Positions 25,100 to 34,188 are shown, numbered from the stretch's first letter. The stretch is 64,000 bases of DNA from Helicobacter cetorum MIT 00-7128 (GCF_000259255.1 NC_017737.1:930001-994000); one strand, 5' to 3'. The notes: generated by a model from the letters alone, not told the origin. Translations and numbers: made by a program.

Positions 25100-26554
25100 T
25101 TAGAACGCATACCCATAAACCCAATATACAGAATAAGGGCGATAGTATTTCACTTCTGTGCCACCACTACTATAATAGGTGTTATAGATAGTAGGGATTT
25201 GAACCCCAATTTCAATAGAGTGTTGGTTATGCTTTTTCATATCTTTTTTTAAAATACCAAAATTCATACGCATGCCCACATCAAAGAGGAATTGGAATTT
25301 GGTCGCAGTAGGCTTATGAACGAGCTGAGAATTTTTAGCTAAACTTGTGATATAGCTATCTCCAGCAAGCTGAATCCCTGTAAAGAATCCTGCATCAATA
25401 CTCCTAGAACCAAACGAACGAGAGAACACATTATAGAGTGCGTCTGTTCCTACACCATAGGTGAGTAGATTCACTTGATTATAAGTAGGGCCATTACCCA
25501 CACCTGCTCCATTATAAGAGAAGAATCCATAGTATCTTAGACCAAACGCCTTTTTCTTACCAAAGAATTGTTTGTAACCAATCTTAGTGTAAAATCCGCT
25601 CATGGAGTTAGTCTGCTTGCTATTGCCGGCGGCAAATTGCGCTAAATAGGGGTTATTGATAATAGCGTTGTTTAAGCGCTGGAGCTTATCAATCGTATTT
25701 TGGACATTAGTGGTGTAAGAGGGGAGTTGCTTGCTAGTAGCCTCAACATTCTTTTTAGCGTTTGATTCTTGAATCTTATTAGGATCAATCTCTGCATCTT
25801 TAATGGCATCTAAAGTCTTTTGCGAAGAATCAATGATATTTTGAACAAGCTTAGTAAAATCCTTTTGGGGCAATTCATTGCCCGCATTAGCGGAGTTGAA
25901 AAGCTGTAATTGCAAAATATTATTGATAAAGGTGTTATTAACATCTTTAACCTTATCGGTTTGAGACATAACATAAGGTAAATTACCATCCTGACCACTC
26001 GTATAGCCATTTTGTGCTTGCCATTGATTGATGAAGTCTACATAAGTTACAAAAGAATTGATGTAGCTCGTCTCTTTGGCTAGAGTAGGGTAGTTGGTCT
26101 TATAGGCGTTATGTGACAGAGCCTCTAACGCATCTATGATGGTATTTACTTGTTGGGTATATTGTTGATAAGGTGTGTTATCTGACCATATAACACCCTT
26201 AGTTCCAGGTTGATACCTTAAGTAGGCTGCAGGAACGGTTTGGATATAGTTTGCCATCATATTTCCTAGCAAAGCGACAATATTGCCCCCTTCATTATTG
26301 CCGGGCAAATTATTGGTTGTTTCCGCATTTAGCTCGCTCGCTAAGTTTATGGCTCTAATCTTGCCAGGATTCTTCACACTCTGCACTACTTGACCTAATT
26401 CATAACCAAAGGTCATAAAGCCTCCATCTTCTTCAGCATTTAAGGGGCTTAGAGATAAAGAAAGCACTAAGCTTAAAGGGGCTAAAAATTTGATATTGTT
26501 TTTAAAATGTTTCACAGAATTTTCCTTGTTAAACTTTGTTGTTGTTATTTTCAT
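25100..26554 (-). CDS. alpB: AlpB (HopB) outer-membrane adhesin
   Basis: A Hop-family porin-like adhesin of 484 residues from the ATG at 26554, which has GGGGAAA upstream; an in-frame start at 26596 would overlap alpA. The signal peptide has an unusually long basic start and ends in LNA before EEDGGFMTFGYELGQVVQ. The C-terminal half (KIGYKQFFGKKKAFGLRYYG, GPTYNQVNLLTYGVGTDALY, IEIGVQIPTIYNTYY, YRPYSVYWVYGYAF) matches H. pylori AlpB and ends in Phe for BAM recognition. In H. pylori AlpA and AlpB bind laminin and gastric tissue. It follows the broken alpA by 17 bases, the conserved alpA-alpB order. Confidence 0.93.
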   Translation of the reverse strand: MKITTTKFNKENSVKHFKNNIKFLAPLSLVLSLSLSPLNAEEDGGFMTFGYELGQVVQSVKNPGKIRAINLASELNAETTNNLPGNNEGGNIVALLGNMMANYIQTVPAAYLRYQPGTKGVIWSDNTPYQQYTQQVNTIIDALEALSHNAYKTNYPTLAKETSYINSFVTYVDFINQWQAQNGYTSGQDGNLPYVMSQTDKVKDVNNTFINNILQLQLFNSANAGNELPQKDFTKLVQNIIDSSQKTLDAIKDAEIDPNKIQESNAKKNVEATSKQLPSYTTNVQNTIDKLQRLNNAIINNPYLAQFAAGNSKQTNSMSGFYTKIGYKQFFGKKKAFGLRYYGFFSYNGAGVGNGPTYNQVNLLTYGVGTDALYNVFSRSFGSRSIDAGFFTGIQLAGDSYITSLAKNSQLVHKPTATKFQFLFDVGMRMNFGILKKDMKKHNQHSIEIGVQIPTIYNTYYSSGGTEVKYYRPYSVYWVYGYAF

Positions 26555-26571
26555 CTTTCTTTTCCCCTTTC

Positions 26572-28200
26572 TTAGAATGAATACCCATAAGACCAATACA
26601 CGCTATAAGGACGGAAGTATCTCACTGTAGTTCCAGCAGACTTATAATAGGTGTTATAGATAGTAGGCACTTGAACACCAATTTCAACAGTGTGTTGGCG
26701 ATGACGCTTAGTCTTTTGACCTAATTTACCAAAGTTCATACGAAAGCCTAAGTCAAAGAGGAATTGAAAATGCGTGCTATTAATATCTTTCTTATTGACA
26801 TATTGGCTATTTTTCAAAGAAGAGTTAAAGGTCTCTCCTGCTAATTGAATCCCACCAAAAACACCCATATTCACAGACTTGTTTTGATAAGACCTTTCAA
26901 AGATGTTATAAAGCACATCAGTGCCTACCCCATAAGTGTATAGACCTACAGAATTAGAAGTCTCTCTAAAGCCAACACTTGCTCCATTATAAGAGAAGAA
27001 TCCATAGTATCTTAAACCGATATTACGCTTTTTACCAAAGAATTGTTTGTAACCCCATTTGGTATAAAAGCCATTCATAATGTTAGTTTGTCGGCTATTA
27101 CCAGAGCGAAATTGTGGGAGATAGGGGCTTGCTTTAACTTCGTTATTGAGATTTTGAAGTTTAGTGATAGTGTTTTCAACATTGGCTAAGGCACTTGGTA
27201 AATTGGTGGCAACTTGATTATTGCTACTACCACTTCCTTTTAAAGACTCATCATAAGCTTGTTGGAGTAGCCCTTGAGCTTGCTTGGATATATCAATGAC
27301 TTATTGCACAAGCTTTGTTAATTCGGCGGCGCTTGGGTTAGAGCCAGAAACTAAAGCATCTAAGCTTGCTAGAGCTGTAGCGCTTTCTAAAACGCTACCA
27401 CTAATTTTAGACATGCCCTTAGTTTGAGTGGTTAGAGATTGTGCTACTTGTGTGGTCATGCCTGTGATTTGTTGGGTAAGGGTTTGTAAGGCTGTTTCTG
27501 TCATATTAGCTGTTTCTTTGTTACCACTAGATATGGTAGGGGCGCAAGTACTATCGGGAGTGATGCAATATTTTTTTTCTAATTCTAATGTTTTTGTTGT
27601 AATTTGATTGTTGTTTTGATAACTTTGATAATTACCAAGTTGACTGCCATCAAGAACGCCATTAAGATTTTGTAAAAAGAGTGGTAAAGATTGGAAATAA
27701 GCGATTTGATTGATAAGCTGGGGGTAGGTGGTAATGCCCGGTTGGGTTACGCTTAGAATCCTGCTCACTAAAGAATTGGGGTTAGAGGCATTAAGCATGT
27801 TTTGAACAGAATTGATGAAAGGCACTTTAGCGGGGTCATTGCCTTGTGGATTCATATGTGGATTTAGAGTATTCCAAAAAAATACGGGTAGTTCAACCAT
27901 TTTTTGAGGGCTAGTATAGTTCCTATAATTTTGCAAAAAAGAATTTAAGTAGGTGCTAAAAGCATTGCCTAAGCTTCCTACTACATTGCCCCCTATATCT
28001 TGACCGGCAACATTTAGGGTAACTCCAGAATTGAGCTGTTGCATCAAATAATCTGCCTTGGCTTTGCCCGGGTTTTTGACATCTTGCATCACTTGCCCTA
28101 ATTCATAACCAACGGTGAAAAAGCCTCCATCATCTTCTGCGTAAGCTAGACTAACACAGCAGATGAAACTTAAAAACAGCGTTTTATTTTTGTGTAGCAT
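26572..28200 (-). pseudogene. alpA: AlpA (HopC) adhesin gene interrupted by one stop codon
   Basis: The frame is open from ATG 28200 to 26572 except for a single TAA at 27301-27303. Read through, it gives 542 residues against about 518 in H. pylori AlpA. The signal peptide ends in AYA before EDDGGFFTVGYELGQVMQ; the second part has QFFGKKRNIGLRYYGFFSYN, ILYN-type strands, QHTVEIGVQVPTIYNTYY and FRPYSVYWSYGYSF. The stop falls after KLVQ, where H. pylori has LVQGIID, so one codon is altered without a frameshift. The first piece (299 residues) lacks the whole beta-barrel. alpB downstream may suffer polarity. Confidence 0.9.
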
Positions 28201-28255
28201 AAAATTCCTTTAAAATCGTTAATTTTTAATAACTTCATAAACATTCAACAACACA

Positions 28256-28297
<42 letters not shown>

Positions 28298-28313
28298 TTA
28301 AAAGTTTGACCTA

Positions 28314-28319
28314 ATTATA
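28314..28319 (-). promoter_or_regulatory. -10 box of alpA
   Basis: Minus-strand TATAAT, with transcription predicted to begin near 28307, giving a leader of about 107 bases that contains the hexanucleotide repeat. No clear -35. Confidence 0.55.
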
Positions 28320-28403
28320 GCAGATTTAAGACAATAGGCATTGCATATCAACTTAATGTGGTAAAATTTGTTCTTTTAGGTAACTTTTTTACACAAGCTT
28401 AGA

Positions 28404-28601
28404 TTATCTCTGCAAGATAAGGGCGTGAGTAGGGGTTGGGCATGATGATTTTTCTAAGCCTTTGTAATAGCAGGATTGCATGATAGCTTTAATTAAGGTT
28501 TGCTTCTTGAAAATATCATCGCACAAATGAGCTTTGACTAGCTCTCTTAAACTTTTGAAGTTTTTCTTTAAGTCTCTGTGAATTTGTTTGGTTATATTTG
28601 A
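28404..28601 (-). pseudogene. orphan 3' gene fragment, unknown family
   Basis: A minus-strand frame is open from the codon after a TAA at 28602-28604 to the stop at 28404, reading IHRDLKKNFKSLRELVKAHL and ending CPTPTHALILQR. It has no start codon near its 5' end except an internal ATG late in the frame. Composition is protein-like. It directly borders the repeated mini-RNA unit, so it may be the tail of a gene lost when that unit was copied or inserted. Confidence 0.35.
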
Positions 28602-28614
28602 TTATTAGTTATAT

Positions 28615-28643
28615 TTGACTATTGGTAATGATTTGGCTATAAT
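28615..28643 (+). promoter_or_regulatory. consensus promoter of mini-RNA unit A
   Basis: TTGACT at 28615-28620, a 17-base spacer and TATAAT at 28638-28643: an ideal housekeeping promoter, rare in Helicobacter where -35 boxes are usually poor. It points rightward into a short hairpin RNA, not into a gene. Confidence 0.75.
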
Positions 28644-28649
28644 ACGCCT

Positions 28650-28681
28650 ACATTCAAGGGCTAACGGAAGCCCACTTTTTT
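28650..28681 (+). ncRNA. putative ~32-nt hairpin RNA, copy A
   Basis: Transcription from the promoter at 28615-28643 should begin near 28650. Only a few bases later comes GGGCT (28658-28662), loop AACGGA, AGCCC (28669-28673), AC and T6, an intrinsic terminator. The whole transcript would be about 32 bases: ACAUUCAA plus hairpin plus U-tail. The core is repeated at 28840-28872. Both copies lie at the 3' side of an Abi_2 coding sequence (here the remnant at 28683-28792). Confidence 0.6.
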
Positions 28682-28682
28682 C

Positions 28683-28792
28683 TTATAGATTACTTAGTTT
28701 CTCTAAACCTTTATTCCCAATGCTTCTGATTAAGTCATCTAAAAACAAAGCAATTTTGTTTGGCATAATCCCTACAATAACCCCATCAATTT
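28683..28792 (-). pseudogene. 3' remnant of a second Abi_2 gene
   Basis: The minus strand reads MPNKIALFLDDLIRSIGNKG and LEKLSNL then TAA, which aligns with SKISLFLDDLIKSIGNKDLE and DLSNL at the C-terminus of the intact Abi_2 gene next to it. The 5' part is missing; the sequence changes at about 28792 into the promoter of mini-RNA copy B. So a second Abi gene once lay here and all but its tail was deleted. Confidence 0.8.
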
Positions 28793-28804
28793 CATTAGTT
28801 ACAT

Positions 28805-28833
28805 TTGACTATTGGTAATGATTTGGCTATAAT
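28805..28833 (+). promoter_or_regulatory. consensus promoter of mini-RNA unit B
   Basis: TTGACT at 28805-28810, the same 17-base spacer as copy A, and TATAAT at 28828-28833. From TTTGACT to CATTCAA the two units are identical over more than 40 bases. Confidence 0.75.
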
Positions 28834-28839
28834 ACGCCT

Positions 28840-28872
28840 ACATTCAATGGGCTAACCGAAGCCCAATCTTTT
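28840..28872 (+). ncRNA. putative ~33-nt hairpin RNA, copy B
   Basis: From the promoter at 28805-28833 transcription would start near 28840. TGGGCT (28848-28853), loop AACCGA, AGCCCA (28860-28865) and a T-rich run follow, ending at the last base before the Abi_2 stop codon. Compared with copy A it has one extra stem base pair and one changed loop base (AACGGA to AACCGA). The unit faces the Abi gene tail to tail. Confidence 0.6.
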
Positions 28873-29562
28873 CTATATCTGTAGGTTACTTAAATCTTCC
28901 AAGTCTTTGTTTCCAATACTCTTAATCAAATCATCTAAAAATAAAGAAATTTTACTAGGCTCTATGCTTATATTCATAGGCATTTTTGTCTTATCATTGT
29001 CTTTTAATCCAGTGAAATAAGTCGTAATGCGTGGGCGGTTGTTTGGCTTGATTTTTAATAAATTTTCCCAATGATACGCACGATTTCTAATTGTCCATAG
29101 CAAGTTTAGGGCGATATGAACCTTTGAAGCACTAGACAATGGATTTTTCTTATTGTTGATAAGTAGCGCACTTTTATTATTGGAGTAATAGGATTTGAAA
29201 TTAATATGCTTTAAATCTAATACTATTCCCTCTAATTTATAAAAAAAGATAAGCTTAATTACTGCTCCTAAAGACATTTTAGATAAGATTAGAGAATGCG
29301 TGATTTCTTTTTTCTTTTCTTCTAATTCATTGATTAAAGGGATTAAAGAGTTTTCATTAAACACCCACTCATTCCCCTTAATTTGAGTTAGGCAATAATC
29401 TAATGCGTTACGCAAATAAATCTCTAAATTAGAGATTTTAGGCGTGATTAGGCTAATGAGTTTTAAATTTTCCTTGTATTGCTCTAGGTTGTCATAAGTC
29501 TCTAGCCTGTCTTTGGATAGAATGAGCGTAATATCATTTTTAAAGTTTTGTAAATCGTGCAT
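28873..29562 (-). CDS. Abi_2 (AbiD/AbiF-like) HEPN protein
   Basis: A 229-residue soluble protein. ISNLEIYLRNALDYCL (about residues 43-58) and IRNRAYHWENLLKI (158-171) are the two signatures of the Abi_2 family; the second holds Arg159-x4-His164, the R-x4-H catalytic motif of HEPN ribonucleases. The family includes lactococcal abortive-infection proteins AbiD/AbiF and relatives that act as toxins or phage-defence RNases. The expected job is RNA cleavage on infection or release from an inhibitor. Downstream, facing it, lies a tiny hairpin RNA unit (28805-28872), duplicated with the remnant of a second Abi gene. This makes an RNA-antitoxin arrangement possible. Confidence 0.85.
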   Translation of the reverse strand: MHDLQNFKNDITLILSKDRLETYDNLEQYKENLKLISLITPKISNLEIYLRNALDYCLTQIKGNEWVFNENSLIPLINELEEKKKEITHSLILSKMSLGAVIKLIFFYKLEGIVLDLKHINFKSYYSNNKSALLINNKKNPLSSASKVHIALNLLWTIRNRAYHWENLLKIKPNNRPRITTYFTGLKDNDKTKMPMNISIEPSKISLFLDDLIKSIGNKDLEDLSNLQI

Positions 29563-29671
29563 GGTGTTTCTTAAATGGATTGTTAAACTAACGCAAACAA
29601 AAATTGGCTACAAAAAAGATTGTTATGACTCATTATTGTGGAGCAAGGGATTAGAAATGACATGCTGGCTT

Positions 29672-30823
29672 TTATCTTTCCAAAAACAAATCTTTTTCTT
29701 GGATTTCATTTTCTTCGCTTAAAATCGCCGCCCTTTCTACTACGCCTAAAAGCTCTCGCACATTTCCATGCCACGAATATTTTAAAAGGCATTTAATAGC
29801 GTTCTTTGAAAAAGATTTTTGCCCTAGATTATAAGCATTACACACTTCTTTAAGCTTAATTTCAGCAATGGGTAAAATCTCTTCTACTCTCTCTCTTAAA
29901 GGGGGGATGGCGATAGGCACAATTTGTAAGCGGAAAAACAAATCTTCTCTAAACTCTTTTAAGGCGATTTTTTCTTTCATGTTAGCATTGGTGGCTGAAA
30001 TGAAACGCACATCAATTTTTATGCTCTTATTATCGCCAAGTCGTGTAACTTCTTTTTCTTGAATGACTCTTAAAAGCTTGCTTTGTAATTGAATAGGCAT
30101 TTCAGCGATTTCATCTAAGAATAGCGTGCCTTTATTGGCACTCTCAAAAAGCCCCATTTTAGGGGTGGTAGCGTCAGTGAAAGCCCCTTTTTGATACCCA
30201 AAAAGCTCGCTTTCTAATAAATGCTCTGGAATTGCAGACATATTAATTGCCATAAAGGGTTCTTTAGAGCGGCTAGAATTTTGATGGATAAAATGAGCAA
30301 AGACTTCCTTGCCTACGCCACTTTCGCCTAATAACATGACATTAGCATCAGTGCTTGCGACCTTTAAAGCTTGGCGTTTGACTTCTTCTAGGGCAGGGGA
30401 AGTGGCTAAAAAGCTGTGTTTTTGAGCGGGAGTCTTTTTTAGGGGTTTCTCTAGGGGGTGCTTTTTTTGAAATTCTAAAACCTTTTTGGTGCGGTATATG
30501 GATTCTAAAAGCAATTCGGGTTTGAAGGGTTTTTGGAAAAAGTCTTTCACGCCTAAGCGGATAGAATCAATGGCTTTATTTAAGGTTGCATTGCCGGTGA
30601 TGACAATGGATTCATACTTGCCCTCTAAAAGGCGTAAAAATTCTAAGCCATCCATATGGGGCATGTTAATATCGGTGATGATTAAATCAAAGCTTTCATC
30701 TAATTTGGCTAGGGCGTCTTTGGGGTTTTTGAAACTCACAATTTCTAAGTCATCTTGGAGTTCAAAAAAAAGCTCTAGGCTTTTACGCATGTTGATATCA
30801 TCTTCTACAATGGCGATTTTCAT
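29672..30823 (-). CDS. flgR: FlgR, sigma-54 activator of flagellar class 2 genes
   Basis: A 383-residue NtrC-type response regulator (HP0703 counterpart). The receiver domain has phospho-acceptor Asp51 (LIITDINMPH). The AAA+ domain has GESGVGKE at 166-173 and the sigma-54 loop GAFTDA at 213-218, and ends with WHGNVREL. It stops after about 380 residues with no Fis-type helix-turn-helix; H. pylori FlgR is also known to lack a DNA-binding domain and to activate from solution with FlgS. Its start overlaps the stop of the upstream gene by four bases. It controls basal body, hook and FlaB genes with RpoN. Confidence 0.95.
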   Translation of the reverse strand: MKIAIVEDDINMRKSLELFFELQDDLEIVSFKNPKDALAKLDESFDLIITDINMPHMDGLEFLRLLEGKYESIVITGNATLNKAIDSIRLGVKDFFQKPFKPELLLESIYRTKKVLEFQKKHPLEKPLKKTPAQKHSFLATSPALEEVKRQALKVASTDANVMLLGESGVGKEVFAHFIHQNSSRSKEPFMAINMSAIPEHLLESELFGYQKGAFTDATTPKMGLFESANKGTLFLDEIAEMPIQLQSKLLRVIQEKEVTRLGDNKSIKIDVRFISATNANMKEKIALKEFREDLFFRLQIVPIAIPPLRERVEEILPIAEIKLKEVCNAYNLGQKSFSKNAIKCLLKYSWHGNVRELLGVVERAAILSEENEIQEKDLFLER

Positions 30824-31287
30824 TCTTCTTCCTTTCTAAAAATATCTAAAGACAGCACATTTCCCGCTAGGCTCGCTCTAACGCTTAGGGCTTTGAGATT
30901 GAGTATGCTTGTGGTGGTGGTGCCATTTTTATAGCTATTGTCATAATGCGTGATAGCGACTTGGCTTTTTAAAAGACAATCTATGATTTGCTCTTTTTCT
31001 TTTTTTAGGGCTCTTTCTAAGAGTGAATTTTCTAATCGGGCTTGAAGGTGGGGGTCTTTGGAATTAATTGTAGGTAAATTATGAGCTATGATTAAGCAAT
31101 GATAGTCTAAGACATAGGGGGCTGTTTTAATACGGCTTGCTATGGGTTTAGAAATAGAATATTCTTCGCCCACAGCCACAGAATCTATAATCTTTAAACG
31201 ATACGAGATTAAAAATTCTTGGTTTTCTAGGGGGCTAAGAGCTTTTAAAAAAGCCCCTAGCAAATAAAAGAGTAAAAAGAAACGCAT
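30820..31287 (-). CDS. exported protein, HP0702-like
   Basis: A 155-residue protein with a signal peptide ([18 protein letters not shown]) and a mixed alpha/beta remainder with several cysteines (HCLII, DCLLK). Function unknown. It lies between gyrA (one shared base) and flgR (four-base overlap), the order HP0701-HP0702-HP0703 of H. pylori, which supports orthology. Probably periplasmic or membrane-anchored by an uncleaved signal. Confidence 0.8.
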   Translation of the reverse strand: MRFFLLFYLLGAFLKALSPLENQEFLISYRLKIIDSVAVGEEYSISKPIASRIKTAPYVLDYHCLIIAHNLPTINSKDPHLQARLENSLLERALKKEKEQIIDCLLKSQVAITHYDNSYKNGTTTTSILNLKALSVRASLAGNVLSLDIFRKEEE

Positions 31288-33773
31288 TAGTCAAACAAGC
31301 TTTGAGAATCTGAAGTTTCAGTAATCTCATTATCTTCTTCTTTAGGGCAAGAATTGACATACACGACCTTATCAGCGGTGTCTATGAGTTTCACCCCACT
31401 AGCATTTCTTCCGGTCTCTCTAATATCTTTGATAGAAACCCTAATCATTTTCGCGCTTGCAGTGAGTATCATTAAATCTAGGTTCTCATCATCTACGCTA
31501 ATAATACCCACTAAATTGCCGCTCTTTTTAGTGAGTTTCATACCAATCACACCCTTACCCCCACGAGATTGCTCTCTATAAGACTCCGCTAAGGTTTGCT
31601 TACCTAGTCCGTTTTCACTCACGCTTAAAAGCTTGTTATTATCATCACAAACAACAACTGCACCCACAACAAAATCATTTTCAGCAAGTCTTATGCCCCT
31701 AACCCCACGACTCACTCGCCCGATTTCTCTCACATCTTCTAAAGGGAATTTAATAAAAGTGCCAGAATGTGAAGCGATAAGTAAATGCTTGGAGTTTTTA
31801 TCCACAATTTTTGCGGTTACTAACTCATCATCTTCATCTAAATTAATCGCTTTGATACCACTATAACTTCTATTACTACCAAACTCGCTTAAATTCGTGC
31901 GTTTTACGACACCATTTTTAGTGAAAAAGGCTAAAGAGCGTTCATCGCTAAAATCTTTGGTGCTTAAAGTTGCCATAATCTTTTCATCTGGAGCTAATGA
32001 GATTAAATTAACTATGGCTTTACCCATAGCGGTTCTGCTAGCTTCTGGGATTTTATAGACTTTCAAATGATACAACTGACCTTTATTAGTGATAAAGAGC
32101 AAGATATCATGCGTGTTAGCCACAAAAAAGCTCTCAATAAAATCATCTTCATAAGTGCTACCAGATAGCTTGCCCTTACCGCCACGATTTTGTCTCTCAT
32201 AGACTTTTAAATCCACTCTTTTAACATAGCCTTTATGGCTCATACTCACCACCATAGGCTCATTAGCGATTAAATCTTCTATATCAATATTTTCATAGGA
32301 TTCTTGAATTTCGGTGCGTCTTTTAGAAGAAAACTGCTCTTTGACTTCTAAAAGCTCTGTTTTTACGACTTCATTTAGGCGGGCTTCACTCTTTAAAATG
32401 CCGTTTAAATCTTCAATCAGCTCTAGTAAATTCTGATATTCTTCTTTGATTTTATCTCTCTCAAGTCCGGTTAAGCGTTGCAAACGCATTTCCAATATGG
32501 CTTTGCTTTGAATTTCGCTCAAACTAAAACGCTCCATTAAAGCGTTTTTAGCCACTTCGGGGCTAACACTAGTTTTAATGAGTTGCACGATTTCATCAAT
32601 ATTGTCTAGGGCAATCAAATAACCTTCTAAAATATGAGCTCGTGCTTTGGCCTTTTCTAATTCAAATATGGTGCGTCTGATAACTATGGTTTTTCTATGG
32701 CTTAAGAAAAGGTGTAAGAGTTCTAAAAGTGTGAAAATCTTAGGCTCTTTATTGTAAATAGCGAGTAGGATAATGCTAAAAGTGGTCTCCATTGTGGTGA
32801 GTTTGTAGAGATGGTTTAAGACAATTTCACTCATCGCATCTCTTTTTAACTCAATCACCACTCTAATGCCTTCTCTATCAGATTCATCACGCACTTCAGA
32901 AATGCCTTCAATTTGTTTGTCTCGCACTAAATCGCTGATTTGTTCTACTAATTTAGCTTTATTGGTTTGATAGGGCATTTCATCTAAAACAATGATGTCT
33001 TTATTTTTAGTCTTTTCCACATGCACTTTGGCTCTAACTTTCACACGCCCACGCCCTGTTTTATAGGCTTCAATAATACCCGCCTTGCCATAGATGATTC
33101 CGCCGGTAGGAAAGTCTGGCCCTTCAACAAATTCTAAAATTTCATTCAATTCAGCGTTAGGGTTTTCTAACACATGCACTAAAGCGTCTATGATTTCATC
33201 AATTCTATGCGGTGGTATAGAAGTAGCCATACCTACTGCAATACCATTAGCCCCATTGACTAAGAGATTAGGCAGACGGCTTGGTAAAATATCAGGCTCT
33301 TTTAAGGTATCATCATAGTTAGGCACAAAATCTATGGTGTCTTTGTCAATATCTCTTAAAATTTCTTCACTCGCTTTGGTCATGCGAGCCTCGGTATAAC
33401 GCATAGCAGCGGCATTATCGCCATCAATAGAGCCAAAGTTTCCTTGCCCATCGACTAATTCTAAACGCATAGAAAAATCTTGTGCCATTCTAACTAGGGC
33501 ATCATAAACAGCAATATCGCCATGGGGGTGGTATTTACCGATAACATCACCCACAATCCTAGCACTCTTTTTGTAAGCGACTTTAGAAGTGAGACCTAGC
33601 TCGTTCATCGCATATAAAATACGCCTATGAACAGGCTTTAAGCCATCTCTAGCATCAGGTAAGGCACGCCCAATGATAACACTCATAGAATAAGCTAAAT
33701 AACTCTCTTCAATAGAAGAATCAATTCCTACTTCTATAATATTTTTGTCTTTCTCAATCAAGCTATCTTGCAT
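31287..33773 (-). CDS. gyrA: DNA gyrase subunit A
   Basis: An 828-residue type IIA topoisomerase subunit that breaks and rejoins DNA to add negative supercoils with GyrB. The N-terminal region has [19 protein letters not shown], and the catalytic tyrosine lies in AMRYTEARM. Six C-terminal beta-pinwheel blades follow with the GyrA box ([14 protein letters not shown]). The quinolone-resistance region reads [10 protein letters not shown], with Ile at residue 87 where H. pylori has Asn, and the usual Asp91. The tail is acidic. Downstream genes HP0702-like and flgR are cotranscribed. Confidence 0.98.
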   Translation of the reverse strand: MQDSLIEKDKNIIEVGIDSSIEESYLAYSMSVIIGRALPDARDGLKPVHRRILYAMNELGLTSKVAYKKSARIVGDVIGKYHPHGDIAVYDALVRMAQDFSMRLELVDGQGNFGSIDGDNAAAMRYTEARMTKASEEILRDIDKDTIDFVPNYDDTLKEPDILPSRLPNLLVNGANGIAVGMATSIPPHRIDEIIDALVHVLENPNAELNEILEFVEGPDFPTGGIIYGKAGIIEAYKTGRGRVKVRAKVHVEKTKNKDIIVLDEMPYQTNKAKLVEQISDLVRDKQIEGISEVRDESDREGIRVVIELKRDAMSEIVLNHLYKLTTMETTFSIILLAIYNKEPKIFTLLELLHLFLSHRKTIVIRRTIFELEKAKARAHILEGYLIALDNIDEIVQLIKTSVSPEVAKNALMERFSLSEIQSKAILEMRLQRLTGLERDKIKEEYQNLLELIEDLNGILKSEARLNEVVKTELLEVKEQFSSKRRTEIQESYENIDIEDLIANEPMVVSMSHKGYVKRVDLKVYERQNRGGKGKLSGSTYEDDFIESFFVANTHDILLFITNKGQLYHLKVYKIPEASRTAMGKAIVNLISLAPDEKIMATLSTKDFSDERSLAFFTKNGVVKRTNLSEFGSNRSYSGIKAINLDEDDELVTAKIVDKNSKHLLIASHSGTFIKFPLEDVREIGRVSRGVRGIRLAENDFVVGAVVVCDDNNKLLSVSENGLGKQTLAESYREQSRGGKGVIGMKLTKKSGNLVGIISVDDENLDLMILTASAKMIRVSIKDIRETGRNASGVKLIDTADKVVYVNSCPKEEDNEITETSDSQSLFD

Positions 33774-33792
33774 GTTTCTCCCTAAAATTTAA

Positions 33793-34188
33793 TTACTTTG
33801 ATAGAGCGCAAAAAAGATAACGCCCCCAAATAAAAGCCCAAAAAATTAGCCCTATGAGCTGAGCTGAACTAGCAATATCCTTAGCCTTTTTAGCTAGGGG
33901 GTGAAATTCTGTGCCGGTATAATCTACAGCCTTTTCAATGGAACTATTTAATAATTCAATAACCACGGATAAAAAGCAAGGCAAAATCAATAGCCCCCAT
34001 TCTAAAAAATCCTTGGTAATATAGCTTGCTAGAATAATACAAATTAGAGCTAGAATCAATACTTGTCTAAAAGCACTCTCTTCTACCCATGCACACTTAA
34101 GCCCATCTTTAGAGTAAAAAAAGGCTTTAATAATGCGTTTAATCCCTTTTGCTTTAGGGGGTTTTATAGGGGGGGTTGTATTCATCAA
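33793..34188 (-). CDS. dgkA: diacylglycerol kinase
   Basis: A 131-residue integral membrane enzyme that phosphorylates diacylglycerol to phosphatidate and so recycles lipid from membrane-derived modifications. Three hydrophobic segments fit DgkA, and the conserved active-site stretch is IELLNSSIEKAVDY with the following FHPLAKKAKDIASSAQL. Lys-rich N-terminus. It lies just upstream of gyrA, as HP0700 before HP0701 in H. pylori. Confidence 0.95.
   Translation of the reverse strand: MMNTTPPIKPPKAKGIKRIIKAFFYSKDGLKCAWVEESAFRQVLILALICIILASYITKDFLEWGLLILPCFLSVVIELLNSSIEKAVDYTGTEFHPLAKKAKDIASSAQLIGLIFWAFIWGRYLFCALSK

Noticed and set aside
26555-26596. Longer alpB start
   Set aside because: It would overlap the end of alpA and place 14 non-signal residues before a good ribosome site and ATG at 26554.
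28615-28818. Plus-strand frame of 67 codons over the mini-RNA units
   Set aside because: It runs across a promoter and terminator and is antisense to the Abi tail; the repeat structure explains it better.
31354-31866. Plus-strand frames over gyrA
   Set aside because: Antisense to a highly conserved coding sequence.
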